Assembly: GCA_963795835.1 (NCBI GenBank)
Contig: CAWCJC010000007.1
Coordinates: forward strand, 248,001-312,000
Length of the DNA: 64,000 bases
Source of the DNA: JALYXI01 sp963795835
Lineage (GTDB): Bacteria; Acidobacteriota; Terriglobia; Bryobacterales; Bryobacteraceae
Direction: 5' to 3'
The notes beneath the pieces are model-generated. The model was not told the DNA's origin and did not search any database. It saw only the letters and a program-made list of their open reading frames with translations. Shown one piece after another: positions 38,916 through 49,382 of the stretch; the stretch's first letter is position 1, and each line of letters opens with the position of its first letter. The position numbers and the translations under genes are program-made.

Positions 38916-39866
38916 ATGGCGCTAAGCAGCGTGCGCTTCTTCTTTCTACTGTTCCTACTCGCGCCGGGAAATCTGCCCGCTCAAACGTTTCAGGAACTAC
39001 TGAGGAACGGTTTGCTTGCTCTTCAACGAGACGATCTCGCGTCGGCTGAATCGAACCTGCGGGGGGCGGCTTCACTGGAGCCAAAGAACGCGCGGGCATG
39101 GGTGGCGCTGGCCCAGACTCTACGAAAGCGGCATCAACTGAAAGAAGCCGAGGAGGCGGCGGCCAAGGCAAGAGAGTTCGCGGGCGGCGATTCGGCGGTG
39201 CTGCGCGGCTTGACGATTTACGATTCCGAATCGGTAGCCATCTATTTTGCGGCGGCTGAACCGTTGCTGAAATCAGAGCAATTTGGCGAAGCGATTACGA
39301 TGCTCTGCGCCGCTCCGGCAAAGGTTGTCGAGGATGCGCAGATCCAACTTGCGCTCGGCGTCGCCTATTATGGGCTCCGCCGGTTCGATGAAGCAGCGAC
39401 AGCGTTTCTTGCCGTAATCGCGCAAGATCCCGCGGTTCGGCAACCCTATCTGTTTTTAGGGAAGATGTTGGACCAAATTCCTTCGCGGCTGGACGAGGTG
39501 TCCCGGCTCGCGATAACGTATGAGCGAACTCATCCCGCCGACCCGGAAGGCTACCTTTTACATGCCAAGATTTTGGACGCGCGCGGTAAGGATCCTGAAA
39601 CTTCGCGGAAATTGCTAGAGAAGGTGATTGCGATGGAGCCGTCCCGCGCAGACGCCCATTTCGAGTTGGGCTCCTTGCTTGAAAAGCTTCAGCGCTATCC
39701 CGAAGCAGCAGTTGAATTCGAGCGCGCCGCGGTCTTAGATCCAGCGGACGCGGCCGTGCATTACAGGCTGTCGCGCCTGTACCAGAGACTGAATAAGCCG
39801 GAAGCCGCGACGGCTGAGCGTGAACAGCATCGAAAGATGGTGACCGCGCAAAATACCGCCCGATGA
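38916..39866 (+). CDS. TPR repeat protein, secreted
   Basis: A 316-aa exported protein: signal peptide (about 1-23), then tetratricopeptide repeats (about 25-75, 130-160, 200-300) with typical motifs such as ALQRDDLASAESNLRGAASLEP and LGSLLEKLQRYPEAAVEFERA. It overlaps the next gene by ATGA and starts a five-gene translationally coupled run with FG-GAP/UnbV proteins. Likely a protein-protein scaffold in the periplasm; partners unknown. Confidence 0.85.
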   Translation: MALSSVRFFFLLFLLAPGNLPAQTFQELLRNGLLALQRDDLASAESNLRGAASLEPKNARAWVALAQTLRKRHQLKEAEEAAAKAREFAGGDSAVLRGLTIYDSESVAIYFAAAEPLLKSEQFGEAITMLCAAPAKVVEDAQIQLALGVAYYGLRRFDEAATAFLAVIAQDPAVRQPYLFLGKMLDQIPSRLDEVSRLAITYERTHPADPEGYLLHAKILDARGKDPETSRKLLEKVIAMEPSRADAHFELGSLLEKLQRYPEAAVEFERAAVLDPADAAVHYRLSRLYQRLNKPEAATAEREQHRKMVTAQNTAR

Positions 39867-42800
39867 CTCGGCGAGAGTTTGCCGCGACGATCGCGGCCGC
39901 GGGCTTGTTCAGTTCACCGCGCCTCAAAGCTTCCGCCTTTCCGGTGCGGTATGCGCGGGCGAATCCTTACGATGCGGCGTTGCGGTTCCTGGAGCCGGGA
40001 ACCGATGAGTTTCAGGGCGAGAAGATCGCGGCGGACCTGGTCAGTAAACTTCATCGCATCTTTGCCGGCCAGGAGCCTGCGCCTGCGGGCCTCCAAAGTT
40101 GGGTAGCGAAACGAAACCAGATCAAGGCAGCGCGATTCTATCCGCTTCCCGAAGGGCGGGTGCGCTACGAGTTCAAGACAGACGGCCGCTATTACACGGG
40201 CGTTTGGGCGCTGCCGGATTATCGCGTTGTGTCGGAAACAACGGTATCGTCACCTCGCCCTTACTTTCGCGACGTTACAGGTCACGTATTTGGGCAAACC
40301 CCTTCGTTTCGCGAGCAACTGCTGAACGGTAACCCTTACTGGCGCGCGCGCCTGGATGCGGCAAGCGGCATCGATGTTTATGGAAACCAGGGGATCGCGG
40401 TTGGCGATATCGACGGTGACGGTGTCGACGAGATATACGTGTGCCAACCCGGAGGGCTGCCGAACCGTCTCTATAAACTAAGGCCGGATGGAACGGCGGA
40501 AGATATCACCAAGCGCGCCGGCCTCGCGATCCTGGACGATACCACTTGCGCGCTTTTCGCCGATTTTCGCAACAAGGGCACGCAGGATCTGGTGGTGTTG
40601 CGCGCACAAGGCCCGCTGCTTTTCCTGAACCAGGGTGACGGTACATTTCGGGAACAGCCCGGTGCTTTCCGGTTCGCCACCAAGGCGCAAGGATCCTTCA
40701 CGGGGATGGCCGCGGCCGATTACGATCGCGATGGACGCTTGGACCTGTACCTCTGCTGCTACGTCTATTTCCAGAGCGAAGATCAGTATCAGTTTCCAGC
40801 GCCCTATCCGGACGCGAAGAACGGTCCGCCAAATTTTTTGTTCCGCAACGTAAGCACCGGTGACGGACTTACATTCGAGGACGTTACCGCCGTGAGCGGC
40901 ATCAACCAGAACAATGACCGCTTCAGTTTCGCTCCTGCCTGGTGCGATTCGAATGGCGACGGCTGGCCCGATCTCTACGTCGCCAATGACTTCGGCCGGA
41001 ATAATTTCTATCGCAATCGCGGAGGCAAGTTTTCCGATGCGGCGGCGGAAGCCGGAGTGGAAGACATGGGGCCAGGGATGAGCGCCTCGTGGTTCGACTA
41101 CGATGGTGATGGAAAATTGGATCTTTACGTCTCGAACATGTGGACCGCCGCCGGCCAGCGCGTGGTGAAAGATCCCGCTTTTCACCCGGCATCGAACCAG
41201 GCCGAGGCCTTTCGACGCCATACGAAGGGAAATTCGCTCTACCGCAATCGGGGCGATGGCACCTTTGAAGAAAGGCCGCAGGAAGGCGTCGAGATGGGAC
41301 GTTGGGCGTGGAGTTCGGGAGGGTTTGATCTAAATCTGGATGGAACGCCGGAGATTCTGGTCTGCACCGGCATGGTGACTAACGGAAACGGAACCGATGC
41401 CGAGAGCTTTTTCTGGCGTCAGGTGGTGGCGAAAACGCCGGCGGTGCAGACCTCCGCCCCGGACTATGAAAATGGTTGGAGCGCAATCAATCAACGCATC
41501 CGGGAGGAGACCAGTTGGTCAGGCCATGAGCCCAATGTGTTCTACATACGCCAACAAGGACGTTATCAGGACGCTTCCGGCGTGAGCGGGTTCGATTTTG
41601 CGGACGATTCGCGCGCGTTTGCCGTGACTGATTTCGATGGCGATGGCAATCCGGACATCATCTTGAAAAGCCGCTTGGGTCCGCAGATTCGGGTCTTGCA
41701 GAATGACTGTACCGAAGAGCGCGCGGCCATCGCGTTCACTCTGCGCGGCACAAAGTCGAACCGCGATGCCATTGGCGCGCGCGTAGAAGTGAATGGTCAG
41801 GTACAGTTCCTCGAAGCCGGCAGCGGATTTCTTTCCCAGCATTCGAAGAAGCTGCACTTCGGATTGGCGGGCAAGCCGGAAGCTTCCGTCAAGGTTGTTT
41901 GGCCTTCCGGGCTTGCTCAGGAATTCCACGGCCTGAAGCCGGGGTTCTGCCACGCGTTAACGGAAGGCGCTAAGAATGCGGACAGTACTGCATTTCAGCC
42001 CCGCCGTCTGTTTCCAGATCAGGCAGTTACGCCGGAGAACCGGCCTGTTGCGGCGGACGCGTGGCTCATGGAACCGGTACCCCTTCCCGAACCGCGCAGC
42101 GGCCCCGGTTTTGTGATGCTCTTCGCGGGCAAGCCACCCGCGCTTTCCTCCGCAGTCCCCATAGATCGGATCGACCTAAGCCGGGAAAAAGAGGAAGTAG
42201 CCGCAGGGTTCGCTTTGTTCCGCCGCTATCTCTTTGAATATCGCGCGGATTTCACCCTTCCTCTCTTGCTCTTGATCGACGATCGCGGTTGCGCGCGAAA
42301 GGTCTACTCTTCTGTGCCGCCGGATTCTGAGCTGATCGCTGATCTCAAGCGCTGGGACCAGAACAAGGCTCTGGCTCTTCCCTTCCCCGGCGTCTATTTC
42401 TCGCAACCTCGGCGCAATTACTTCAAGTTAGGCGCTGCTTTCTATTGGGCCGGGTACCCCAAGTTGGCACTGCCCTATCTTCAGGAGACTGTCCGCACCA
42501 ATCCCTCGAATTGGAAGGCGCTGCTCTCCATCGCGAGATTGCATCAGGAACTAGGTCAAAATGATCAGGCGGCCGACGCATACCAGCAGCTTCTTTCGGT
42601 TCATGGAGATTATGCGGACGCGCTGAATCAGCTCGGCCTGATCACAGCTGCCAAGAATCGCTTGCCCGAAGCCCGCCAATTATTCGAGCGCGCCATTGCC
42701 GCACAGCGTGACCATGCCGATGCCATCAATAATCTGGGCGTACTGTTTGCAAAGCTGGGCAAGCGGGACGATTCCATTGCGGCGTTCCGCTACGGAATCG

Positions 42801-42961
42801 AAAAGGCCCCGGATGACGAAACGCTGTATTTGAACCTGGGTCGCGTTTACCTGGCGATGGACGACCGGGAGCAGGCGCGCGCCGTACTGAATCAACTGCT
42901 CCGGCGCAAGCCGGGCAACGCCACCGCCGTAAAAGCGCTGGCTGAATTGGAGGGACGATGA
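39863..42961 (+). CDS. FG-GAP/VCBS + ASPIC/UnbV + TPR fusion protein, Tat-type leader
   Basis: A 1032-aa exported protein. A twin-arginine-like leader (TRREFAATIAAAGLF) is followed by FG-GAP/VCBS propeller repeats (about 170-600) with calcium-type loops DIDGDGVDE, DYDRDGRLD, DSNGDGWPD, DYDGDGKLD and DFDGDGNPD. An ASPIC/UnbV domain follows (about 620-690, with SNRDAIGARVEVNG), then a thioredoxin-like or unassigned segment (about 740-850), then TPR repeats (about 853-1030). A single chain joining the CRTAC1 architecture to TPRs matches the separate TPR and CRTAC1 genes on both sides, suggesting these parts work together. Function unknown. Confidence 0.88.
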   Translation: MTRREFAATIAAAGLFSSPRLKASAFPVRYARANPYDAALRFLEPGTDEFQGEKIAADLVSKLHRIFAGQEPAPAGLQSWVAKRNQIKAARFYPLPEGRVRYEFKTDGRYYTGVWALPDYRVVSETTVSSPRPYFRDVTGHVFGQTPSFREQLLNGNPYWRARLDAASGIDVYGNQGIAVGDIDGDGVDEIYVCQPGGLPNRLYKLRPDGTAEDITKRAGLAILDDTTCALFADFRNKGTQDLVVLRAQGPLLFLNQGDGTFREQPGAFRFATKAQGSFTGMAAADYDRDGRLDLYLCCYVYFQSEDQYQFPAPYPDAKNGPPNFLFRNVSTGDGLTFEDVTAVSGINQNNDRFSFAPAWCDSNGDGWPDLYVANDFGRNNFYRNRGGKFSDAAAEAGVEDMGPGMSASWFDYDGDGKLDLYVSNMWTAAGQRVVKDPAFHPASNQAEAFRRHTKGNSLYRNRGDGTFEERPQEGVEMGRWAWSSGGFDLNLDGTPEILVCTGMVTNGNGTDAESFFWRQVVAKTPAVQTSAPDYENGWSAINQRIREETSWSGHEPNVFYIRQQGRYQDASGVSGFDFADDSRAFAVTDFDGDGNPDIILKSRLGPQIRVLQNDCTEERAAIAFTLRGTKSNRDAIGARVEVNGQVQFLEAGSGFLSQHSKKLHFGLAGKPEASVKVVWPSGLAQEFHGLKPGFCHALTEGAKNADSTAFQPRRLFPDQAVTPENRPVAADAWLMEPVPLPEPRSGPGFVMLFAGKPPALSSAVPIDRIDLSREKEEVAAGFALFRRYLFEYRADFTLPLLLLIDDRGCARKVYSSVPPDSELIADLKRWDQNKALALPFPGVYFSQPRRNYFKLGAAFYWAGYPKLALPYLQETVRTNPSNWKALLSIARLHQELGQNDQAADAYQQLLSVHGDYADALNQLGLITAAKNRLPEARQLFERAIAAQRDHADAINNLGVLFAKLGKRDDSIAAFRYGIEKAPDDETLYLNLGRVYLAMDDREQARAVLNQLLRRKPGNATAVKALAELEGR

Positions 42962-43164
42962 TTCGACTGGCGGCGTGGCTCTTACTACGCTATCTAGAAT
43001 CCGGCGCGATTGTGGGAATCGCAGACTCGCCTTCTGAACGGCTGAATCCCCCGAAGCTGGTTGCGCCGGGTGCGCCGCCCGTACTCGCCTTCCGGACATT
43101 CGACGCGAACGATCGGGGGCACTTCGGGAGCTTGGGGCTGATGACCGATGATGCCGGCCACTAA
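42958..43164 (+). CDS. Small hypothetical protein
   Basis: A 68-aa frame whose ATG overlaps the preceding stop (ATGA) and whose end overlaps the next gene's start by 17 bases, so it fills the only gap in an otherwise overlapping operon. No family recognised: a short hydrophobic start (IRLAAWLLLRYLESGAIVGIA) then a Pro-rich and polar tail. Context favours it, but size and lack of homologues known to me make it uncertain. Confidence 0.4.
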   Translation: MIRLAAWLLLRYLESGAIVGIADSPSERLNPPKLVAPGAPPVLAFRTFDANDRGHFGSLGLMTDDAGH

Positions 43165-44065
43165 CTTACTGTTGGTTCTTGCGATGTATCAGTCGGATTT
43201 GGAGCCGCTGCTAACGCGTGCGGCATCGGGGGATTGCGCGGGTGTGGAATCTCAGCTCGCGAATGCGTTCGCGGCACCGGGGAACTCGCAAGAACGCCGC
43301 TTGGCCGGGTTGGCGTTGGCCCAGTGCCGAATTGCTTCGAAAGCGTTTACGGCGGCGGGCGTCACGGTGGCCGAACTGGAGCGGGATTATCCGGCCGATG
43401 CGGATGTGCTGTACGTATCCGCGGCTTATCACTTGAAAGCCTGGAACGATACGATGTACCGCATGTATCGGAATGCTCCCGCTTCGTACCGCGTAGACCA
43501 GCTCTCCGCCGAAGTGTTCGAAACGCAGGGCAAGTATACGGAAGCAATCGCGGAGTATCGCCGCGCGATTGCGAAGAACCCGAAAGCCGTTGACTTGCAC
43601 TATCGGATGGGCCGCGCCCTGCTGGCCCAGTCGCACGATGCGGCAGCGATGGAGTTGGCGCGCAAAGAGTTCGAAGCGGAATTGCAGCTGAATCCACGCG
43701 ATGGCGTTGCGGAGTATCAGGTGGCACAAATCCTCGCGGCACAGGCCAAGCCTGCAGAAGCGGCACGGCATTTCGAGCGGGCGGTGGAACTGCGGCCGGA
43801 CTTTCCCGAGGCCTTGATCGCCGTTGCCAAAATTCGCTCCGCGGCAAAACGGTATCCGGAAGCCGTGGCGCTACTGGAGCGTGCCGTGAAGGCCCAACCC
43901 AACGGGGAAGCCGCACACTACAACCTGATGGTGGCTTATCGGAATGCGGGCCGCCTGGAAGACGCACAACGGGAGAAAGCCGTCATCGACAAGATGCAAA
44001 AGCCTCCTGAGGGCGAGTTCACAAACTTCCTCAAACGCCTGGGCGAACCAACGCCTCCCAAGTGA
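43148..44065 (+). CDS. TPR repeat protein, secreted
   Basis: A 305-aa protein with a short hydrophobic leader (PATNLLLVLAMYQ) and tetratricopeptide repeats across about 95-285 (e.g. VFETQGKYTEAIAEYRRAIA, AEYQVAQILAAQAKPAEA, AKRYPEAVALLERAVKAQP). The ATG at 43148 is preferred over the adjacent ATG at 43151 only by convention. It overlaps the downstream CRTAC1 gene through GTGA. Probable periplasmic scaffold with the neighbouring FG-GAP/UnbV proteins. Confidence 0.85.
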   Translation: MMPATNLLLVLAMYQSDLEPLLTRAASGDCAGVESQLANAFAAPGNSQERRLAGLALAQCRIASKAFTAAGVTVAELERDYPADADVLYVSAAYHLKAWNDTMYRMYRNAPASYRVDQLSAEVFETQGKYTEAIAEYRRAIAKNPKAVDLHYRMGRALLAQSHDAAAMELARKEFEAELQLNPRDGVAEYQVAQILAAQAKPAEAARHFERAVELRPDFPEALIAVAKIRSAAKRYPEAVALLERAVKAQPNGEAAHYNLMVAYRNAGRLEDAQREKAVIDKMQKPPEGEFTNFLKRLGEPTPPK

Positions 44066-45685
44066 GACGGCTGGCGGTAGCTTTCCTCTGCCTGCACCTG
44101 ACCGGAATGCAAAACCCGGCGCCCCGGTTTCAGAACGTAGCAGCCGCTGCGGGTTTGACGAAAGCGATTCCGAACGGCGGTAACGAGTCGAAGGAGTTCA
44201 TCGTCGAGACTACCGGCAGCGGCGTCGCGATGATCGACTACGACAACGATGGCCTGCTGGACATCTTCCTGGTCTCGGGCCCTGGCGCGACCAACCGCAT
44301 GTATCACAACGAGGGCAGTGGCAAGTTTCGTGAGACCACTCTCGAGTTGGGACTCACTCGCACCGGTTGGGGCCAGGGCGTTTGCGCCGGGGACTACGAT
44401 AACGATGGCTTCACGGATCTGTTCGTCACGTATTGGGGCCAGAACGTCCTCTATCGAAACCTGGGGGGCCGCAAGTTTGAAGACGTCACCGCGAAGCTGC
44501 ACCTCTCGCAACAGCGCACACGTTTCAACACCGGCTGCGCGTTTCTGGACTATGACAACGATGGTAAGCTCGATCTCTTCGTCGCGAATTACCTGAAGTT
44601 CGATTTTGCCACCACGCCGAAGCCGGGAGGAAACCCTTACTGTTTCTATCGCGGCATTGCCGTGGCGTGCGGTCCGCGTGGTTTGCCGTTCGATCGCAAC
44701 CTGCTCTATCACAATGAAGGCTCTACGTTTCGCGATGTCTCGGAGGCAAGCGGTATCGCGGCTCCGGATGCAAACTACTCCTTGGGCGTTCTCACCGGAG
44801 ACTTCAACGGCGATGGACTTACCGATATCTATGTCGCCTGCGACCGCACGCCCTCTATCCTGTACATCAACAAGGGCAACGGCAAGTTCGTGGACGAAGG
44901 GATGCTTCGGGGAGCGGCGCTCGACGACAACGGCAACGCGCTCTCCGGAATGGGCGTGGCGGCGGCCGACTACTTGCGCGATGGCCTGCTCTCCATCTTC
45001 CGCACGAACTTCTCCGATGAGCTCTCCACGTTGTACCGGAACCAGGGTGCCGGACAGTTTGAGGACGCGAGTATTGGGTCGGGCTTGGGCCAAAATAGCA
45101 AGTTCGTTGGATGGGGCTGCGGGTTTTTCGATTTCGATAACGATGGTTGGCCAGATTTGCTGGTGGTGAATGGCCACGCCTTTCCGGAAGTCGACCGGCT
45201 CAACACCGATATCCGTTATCGCGAACGCGCGTTGCTGTACCGCAACGTGGAAGGCAAATTCCTGGACATTTCGAACTCTGCCGGCGCCTGGAATTCTGGA
45301 GGCCCATGCGGCCCGAGGAGCCGCTTTTGGCGACTACGATAATGACGGCGCCGTGGAAGTGGTGGTGAACAACCAGAACGAAACTCCGACGCTCTTGCGC
45401 CAGACCGGCAAGCCCACGAATCACTGGATCACGCTCAAACTGGAAGGCACGGCATCAAACAGGAGCGCTATCGGAGCGCGGGTCCGCGTTTTTGCGGGGA
45501 AGCTGGTGCAAACCGGAGAAGTGCGAAGTGGGGGAAGTTACCTGTCGCAAAATGATCTGCGGTTGCACTTTGGATTAGGTCTGGCTACACAGGTGGACCG
45601 GATCGAGATTACCTGGCCGGGTGGCGCGAAGCAGTTGGAAGCGGGAATCGCGGCAGACCGCATCGTCACAATCCGCCAGAAATAG
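44062..45685 (+). CDS. CRTAC1 family protein: FG-GAP repeats + ASPIC/UnbV (frameshifted)
   Basis: About 540 aa after repair. A GTG start overlaps the TPR gene stop; a short signal peptide is followed by FG-GAP repeats with loops DYDNDGLLD, DYDNDGFTD, DYDNDGKLD, DFNGDGLTD and DFDNDGWPD. An extra T at about 45289 shifts the frame: SAGA continues as GILEAHAARGAAFGDYDNDG and then the ASPIC/UnbV domain (SNRSAIGARVRVFAG ... LSQNDLRLHFGLG). The last gene of the coupled run, ended by a strong hairpin. The calcium-type loops suggest a rigid extracytoplasmic propeller; ligand unknown. Confidence 0.88.
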
Positions 45686-45686
45686 A

Positions 45687-45712
45687 AAAGGGCCCGCCGA
45701 AGCGGGCCCTTT
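45687..45712. terminator. Bidirectional rho-independent terminator
   Basis: Perfect 11-bp arms AAAGGGCCCGC and GCGGGCCCTTT around a CGAA loop, between the CRTAC1 stop (45685) and the converging TonB-receptor stop (45727). Read on the minus strand the stem is followed by TTTTCTATTT; on the plus strand by a shorter TTT. It should stop transcription from both sides, best for the minus strand. Confidence 0.85.
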
Positions 45713-45726
45713 GGTTCATTGATGAA

Positions 45727-48700
45727 TTAGAAACGCAAGCGCAGTTGGAATTGGACGTGGCGTTCCGTGCCCACGTTGGCTCCCAAGACTTTGCCGAAGT
45801 TTCCGTTGCCGTTCACCGCGGGTGCAGTGGCGGTAGCCGCCAGTTTGGCGTCGCCGATTGAAGCGTCCGGCGTGCTGAACTGCGGAGTGTTAGCTAAGTT
45901 GACTGCTTCCGCCCGGAACTGCATCTGCACACGTTCCGTGAACCTGAAATCCTTAAACAGCGAGAAGTCCAGCGTTCGGGTGGGGGGGCCAGTGTTGCTT
46001 TGCAGACCAAGATTGCCGCCGGTGTAGACTCCGGTTGCGGGGTTCTGATAGGCGACAGCAAAGGCATTGGTGTTAAACCAAAGCCCATTCGTACCCGGGC
46101 TGCGTCCGCCGGAAGGTGCCGCATTCGGATCCTGTCCGGGAACCAGATCGGGCAGACATTTGCCCCATTGGCCCTGGCACGCGGTGCCGTTGATGGTAAA
46201 TGGCTGTCCCGTACGAAGGGTGAGGATGCCATTCGATTGCCACCCGCCCAGCGCAATGTCGGCTGCGCGATTCATTCCGCTCAAGAACTGCTTGCCTCTA
46301 CCGAAAGGCAGTTCATAGTTGAAAGAGGTGGTGAAGTTGTGCCGGATATCCCAAGCTGCGCTGGAATAGGAGGAAGCCAGGTTCGTGGGATCGGGGTTGC
46401 CGAAGTTTGCCGCTCCGCTCAAAGAGGTGCCTGAGTTTGCAAGCGCATGTCCGTACGTATAAGCGGTCAGGAATTGCAGGCCCTGAGAGAACCGCTTCTC
46501 CAGCTTCACATTGAGTGCGGCGTAGTTCCCGTAACCGAAGGAAGTTGTTTCCGTCAGATTGTTGCCCACCGACCGGGCGCCATTGGTGAAAGGAGTTAGA
46601 ACGACACGCCTACTATCGCAGCTAAGCGAAGGATTGTTGACGAAACCTAAGTTCGGGCAAGGATCTGTGTTGTACAGAATCTGTTGGTGAGCTTGATGAT
46701 TGCCCGCGTAGCCGATTTCGAGCGCCATGTTCTTCGGCAACTCGCGCTGCACTACAAGATTCCATTTGTGAACCAGACCGTTCCGGAAATCCTTCTGAAT
46801 TCCGAGCAATTGAATTGGCGCCGGCAAGCTGAAAACGTTCGTGGGATATCCGCCCGTCAGGCCATTTGTGAAGTATTGGCAACCGTTACAAGCCGGGTCC
46901 GCAACGCCAACATAGCCGCTCACACCAGCAGAGCGATTGAGAGCTAACCGTTTCATTGAACGGCACACCTTCCCCGCGGTTCGGGCTGCCGCCCTGATTC
47001 TCTTCGCCGCCATAGAAGATACCCCATGATGCGCGAATAACAGTCTTTTCGTTCCACTGATAAGCTGCACCGATGCGGGGACCGAAATCAAGCTTGTCCC
47101 GAGGAATCAAAGTGCTCGGCACGGTTCCACGAACCACCTTTACCGTCGGGTAAACTGTTGAAAAGTTCGGGGGCAGAGCGGCATCCTGATTGCGGCCCTT
47201 GGGAATATAGTACGTGAGGTTTTGGAGATCGAAGTTCACCTGCCGTCCGAAACGTTCGTCGATTGGCGACCACGATTCATACCGAAGACCAATGTTAAAC
47301 GTCAGCTTAGAACTGAACTTCCAATCGTCTTGCGCATAACCGGCCCAAGCCGTCTTTTGCGAAGAAATAAAATTGGTAGTGGAGATACCGGCGTTGTCGA
47401 TCTGTCCCAGCAAAGCCGAAGCAACGGCGTCGCCTGACTGATTGTTCGCGGTCGGGAAGGCTGTTTCGCCGGGTTGGTAGTCGATGTTGCCGTGCGGATC
47501 GGGAATCTGGAAGAACGGGAATTTGATGGACCGGTATTCAGCTCCGAATTTGTAGGAGTGCGTGCCCTTGTTGATCGAAACGTTCTGCACAAAATCCAGC
47601 ACGTTGTTGAATTCCTTAGTCGGAATCCAGTCATTTGCGCCGGTCTGTTGGTAGCCATTGAAAGTAATCTGCGGCAATCCGCCGTTGTTCGCGGCGGCCT
47701 TGGTGGGGTTGTATCCACCGATTCCGAAAGCGGCAAATTCATCCACGGTGGGGTTCAGCCCAAGGCGCGAAGTCACCAGGCGGGTGAAGCTCGCCCGGCT
47801 TTCCGAAATGATGGTGGGAGTCCAGACACGGGTGTAGCTGATCTGTCCGTTGCGGCTGAGATCGGTTTCCTGCGCGCCGTTAAAATCCGCGCCGTCAAGA
47901 GGACCGGGGAAAGGGGAACCGCTGGTCTTGCCCGTGTTCGACCAGCTCAGCGATCCGAAGAGGCTGTTCTTCTCGCTCAACCGGTAATCCACGCGCGTAT
48001 CGGCTTGATCCGTTACTTGGCCGCCTGAGGAGTTGTAGTAGAAATCGCGACTTGGACCGTTGCCAGTCAGAATGGACTGGTTGGTGCTGGGATACAGGCT
48101 AAGAATCTTCGCGAACGCAGGGTCGAACCGGCTCGGTGGGATTTTGTTTCCCGGGAACATCTGACGAGAAATAGGAGTTCCGATGGGGACATTCGCTGTC
48201 GCATTCGCGGCAGTCGCGTAGACGGTAGTCGCGGGGTCAAAAATTGCGCCTTTCTGATAACTGACCGGGTTTCCCAACGGATCATTTACCGTGATGGTGG
48301 GGCCGAGCAGGCTCGAGAAGTCACCATTCTTCATCGCCGCGGTGGGAATCTGAAGGAATCCTGAGCGTCCCAGGCCAGCGACAGAGCCGCCTGACGAGGC
48401 GATACGAGTACCCTGATAGTCGCCAAAGATAAAGAGTTTGTTCTTCTTGATGGGTCCGCCCAGTGTCATGCCGAACTGGTTGCCAGAGAAGGGTCCGCGT
48501 TGCGCGCCGGCGAGATTGTTGTTCCAGCTGTTGGCATCCAGTTGCTTGTTCTGAAAAACCTCGAACAAGCTGCCGTGAACGCCGTTCGTTCCCGACTTTA
48601 AGTTCACGTTCACCACGACGCCAGCGCCTCGGCCGTACTCGGCGTTGTAACCATTTGTCAAAACGGTCAACTCGCCGATCGCTTCCACCGAGGGACCGAC

Positions 48701-49339
48701 CGCGTAAGAAGTCTGGTTCAGAAAGTCGATAGTGTTGACGTTGTTATCGACGCCGTTCAGAAGAAAGTTATTCTGGCCGTTGCCGCGGACGCCATTGGCG
48801 GAGATGCCGCCATTGTTTCCGTCGCGAGCGCCAGCCTCGGCAGGAACCACACCGGGCGACAGCCGTGCCAGATACGCAAAGTTGCGTTGGCCGCCCAATG
48901 GAGCATCGGTCAGGGTTTTCGCGTTGATACTTGCGCCCTGCTGAGTGCTCTCTGTTTGCAGCAGCGTCGCGGTACCGGTAATCTCCACCGTCTGACCGGC
49001 ATCGCCGATCGTGAGAGTGACGTTGACAGCAGTACGCTCGCCTGCGGTCAGAATGATATTTCGCTGTTCGGTGTTCTTGAAGCCGGTAGCGCTAACGGCA
49101 ACGTTGTAGGTGGATGGTTTCAGCGCCGGCCGGGTAAATTCGCCGGCAGCGTTGGTGGTCAATTCGTAGTTCTGGCCAGTTCCTTGTTCTGAGATTGTTA
49201 CTTTGGCACCTGGCACCACGGCACCGGAAGCATCAGTCACCGTGCCAGTGATTGTTGATAAATCGCGCTGTGCGAATATCGCACCTGCACACAAAAGCGC
49301 GAGCAGGCTGTAACGAAGCGGCGCAACGAAGCGTCTCAT
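45727..49339 (-). CDS. TonB-dependent receptor with carboxypeptidase-regulatory domain (frameshifted)
   Basis: Outer-membrane transporter of about 1203 aa after repair. Signal peptide (about 1-23), carboxypeptidase-regulatory domain (about 28-110), plug with LNGVDNNVNTIDF and TNGYNAEYGRGAGVVVNV, then a barrel with GGPIKKNKLFIFGDYQG, ending QFQLRLRF. A single extra base at about 46920-46935 moves NETVS to LNRSAGVSGYVGVADPACNGC, which continues the barrel. A GGGGG-containing RBS lies before its ATG. It diverges from a CRTAC1 gene only about 45 bases away; with GH36 and GH42 nearby, a galactoside-type ligand is a reasonable guess. Confidence 0.88.
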
Positions 49340-49373
49340 TTAGTTCCCCCTTTCAATCGAACAATGATCGAAT

Positions 49374-49381
49374 GGAGGTGA
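49374..49381 (+). promoter_or_regulatory. Strong Shine-Dalgarno sequence without a following ATG
   Basis: GGAGGTGA matches the 16S rRNA anti-SD very well. The next codons in the frame of the CRTAC1 gene are GAT, ATT (49383) and ATC (49386), with CTG at 49395 and no ATG/GTG/TTG. The element also overlaps the TGA of a five-codon ATG frame (49365-49382). It decides that translation of the gene begins close to here, or that a base nearby is wrong. Confidence 0.55.
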
Positions 49382-49382
49382 T

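Noticed and set aside
43936..45177. Minus-strand open frame of 413 codons opposite the CRTAC1 gene
   Set aside because: Antisense reading of FG-GAP repeats gives repetitive Ile/Val/Glu-rich sequence, with no start signals.
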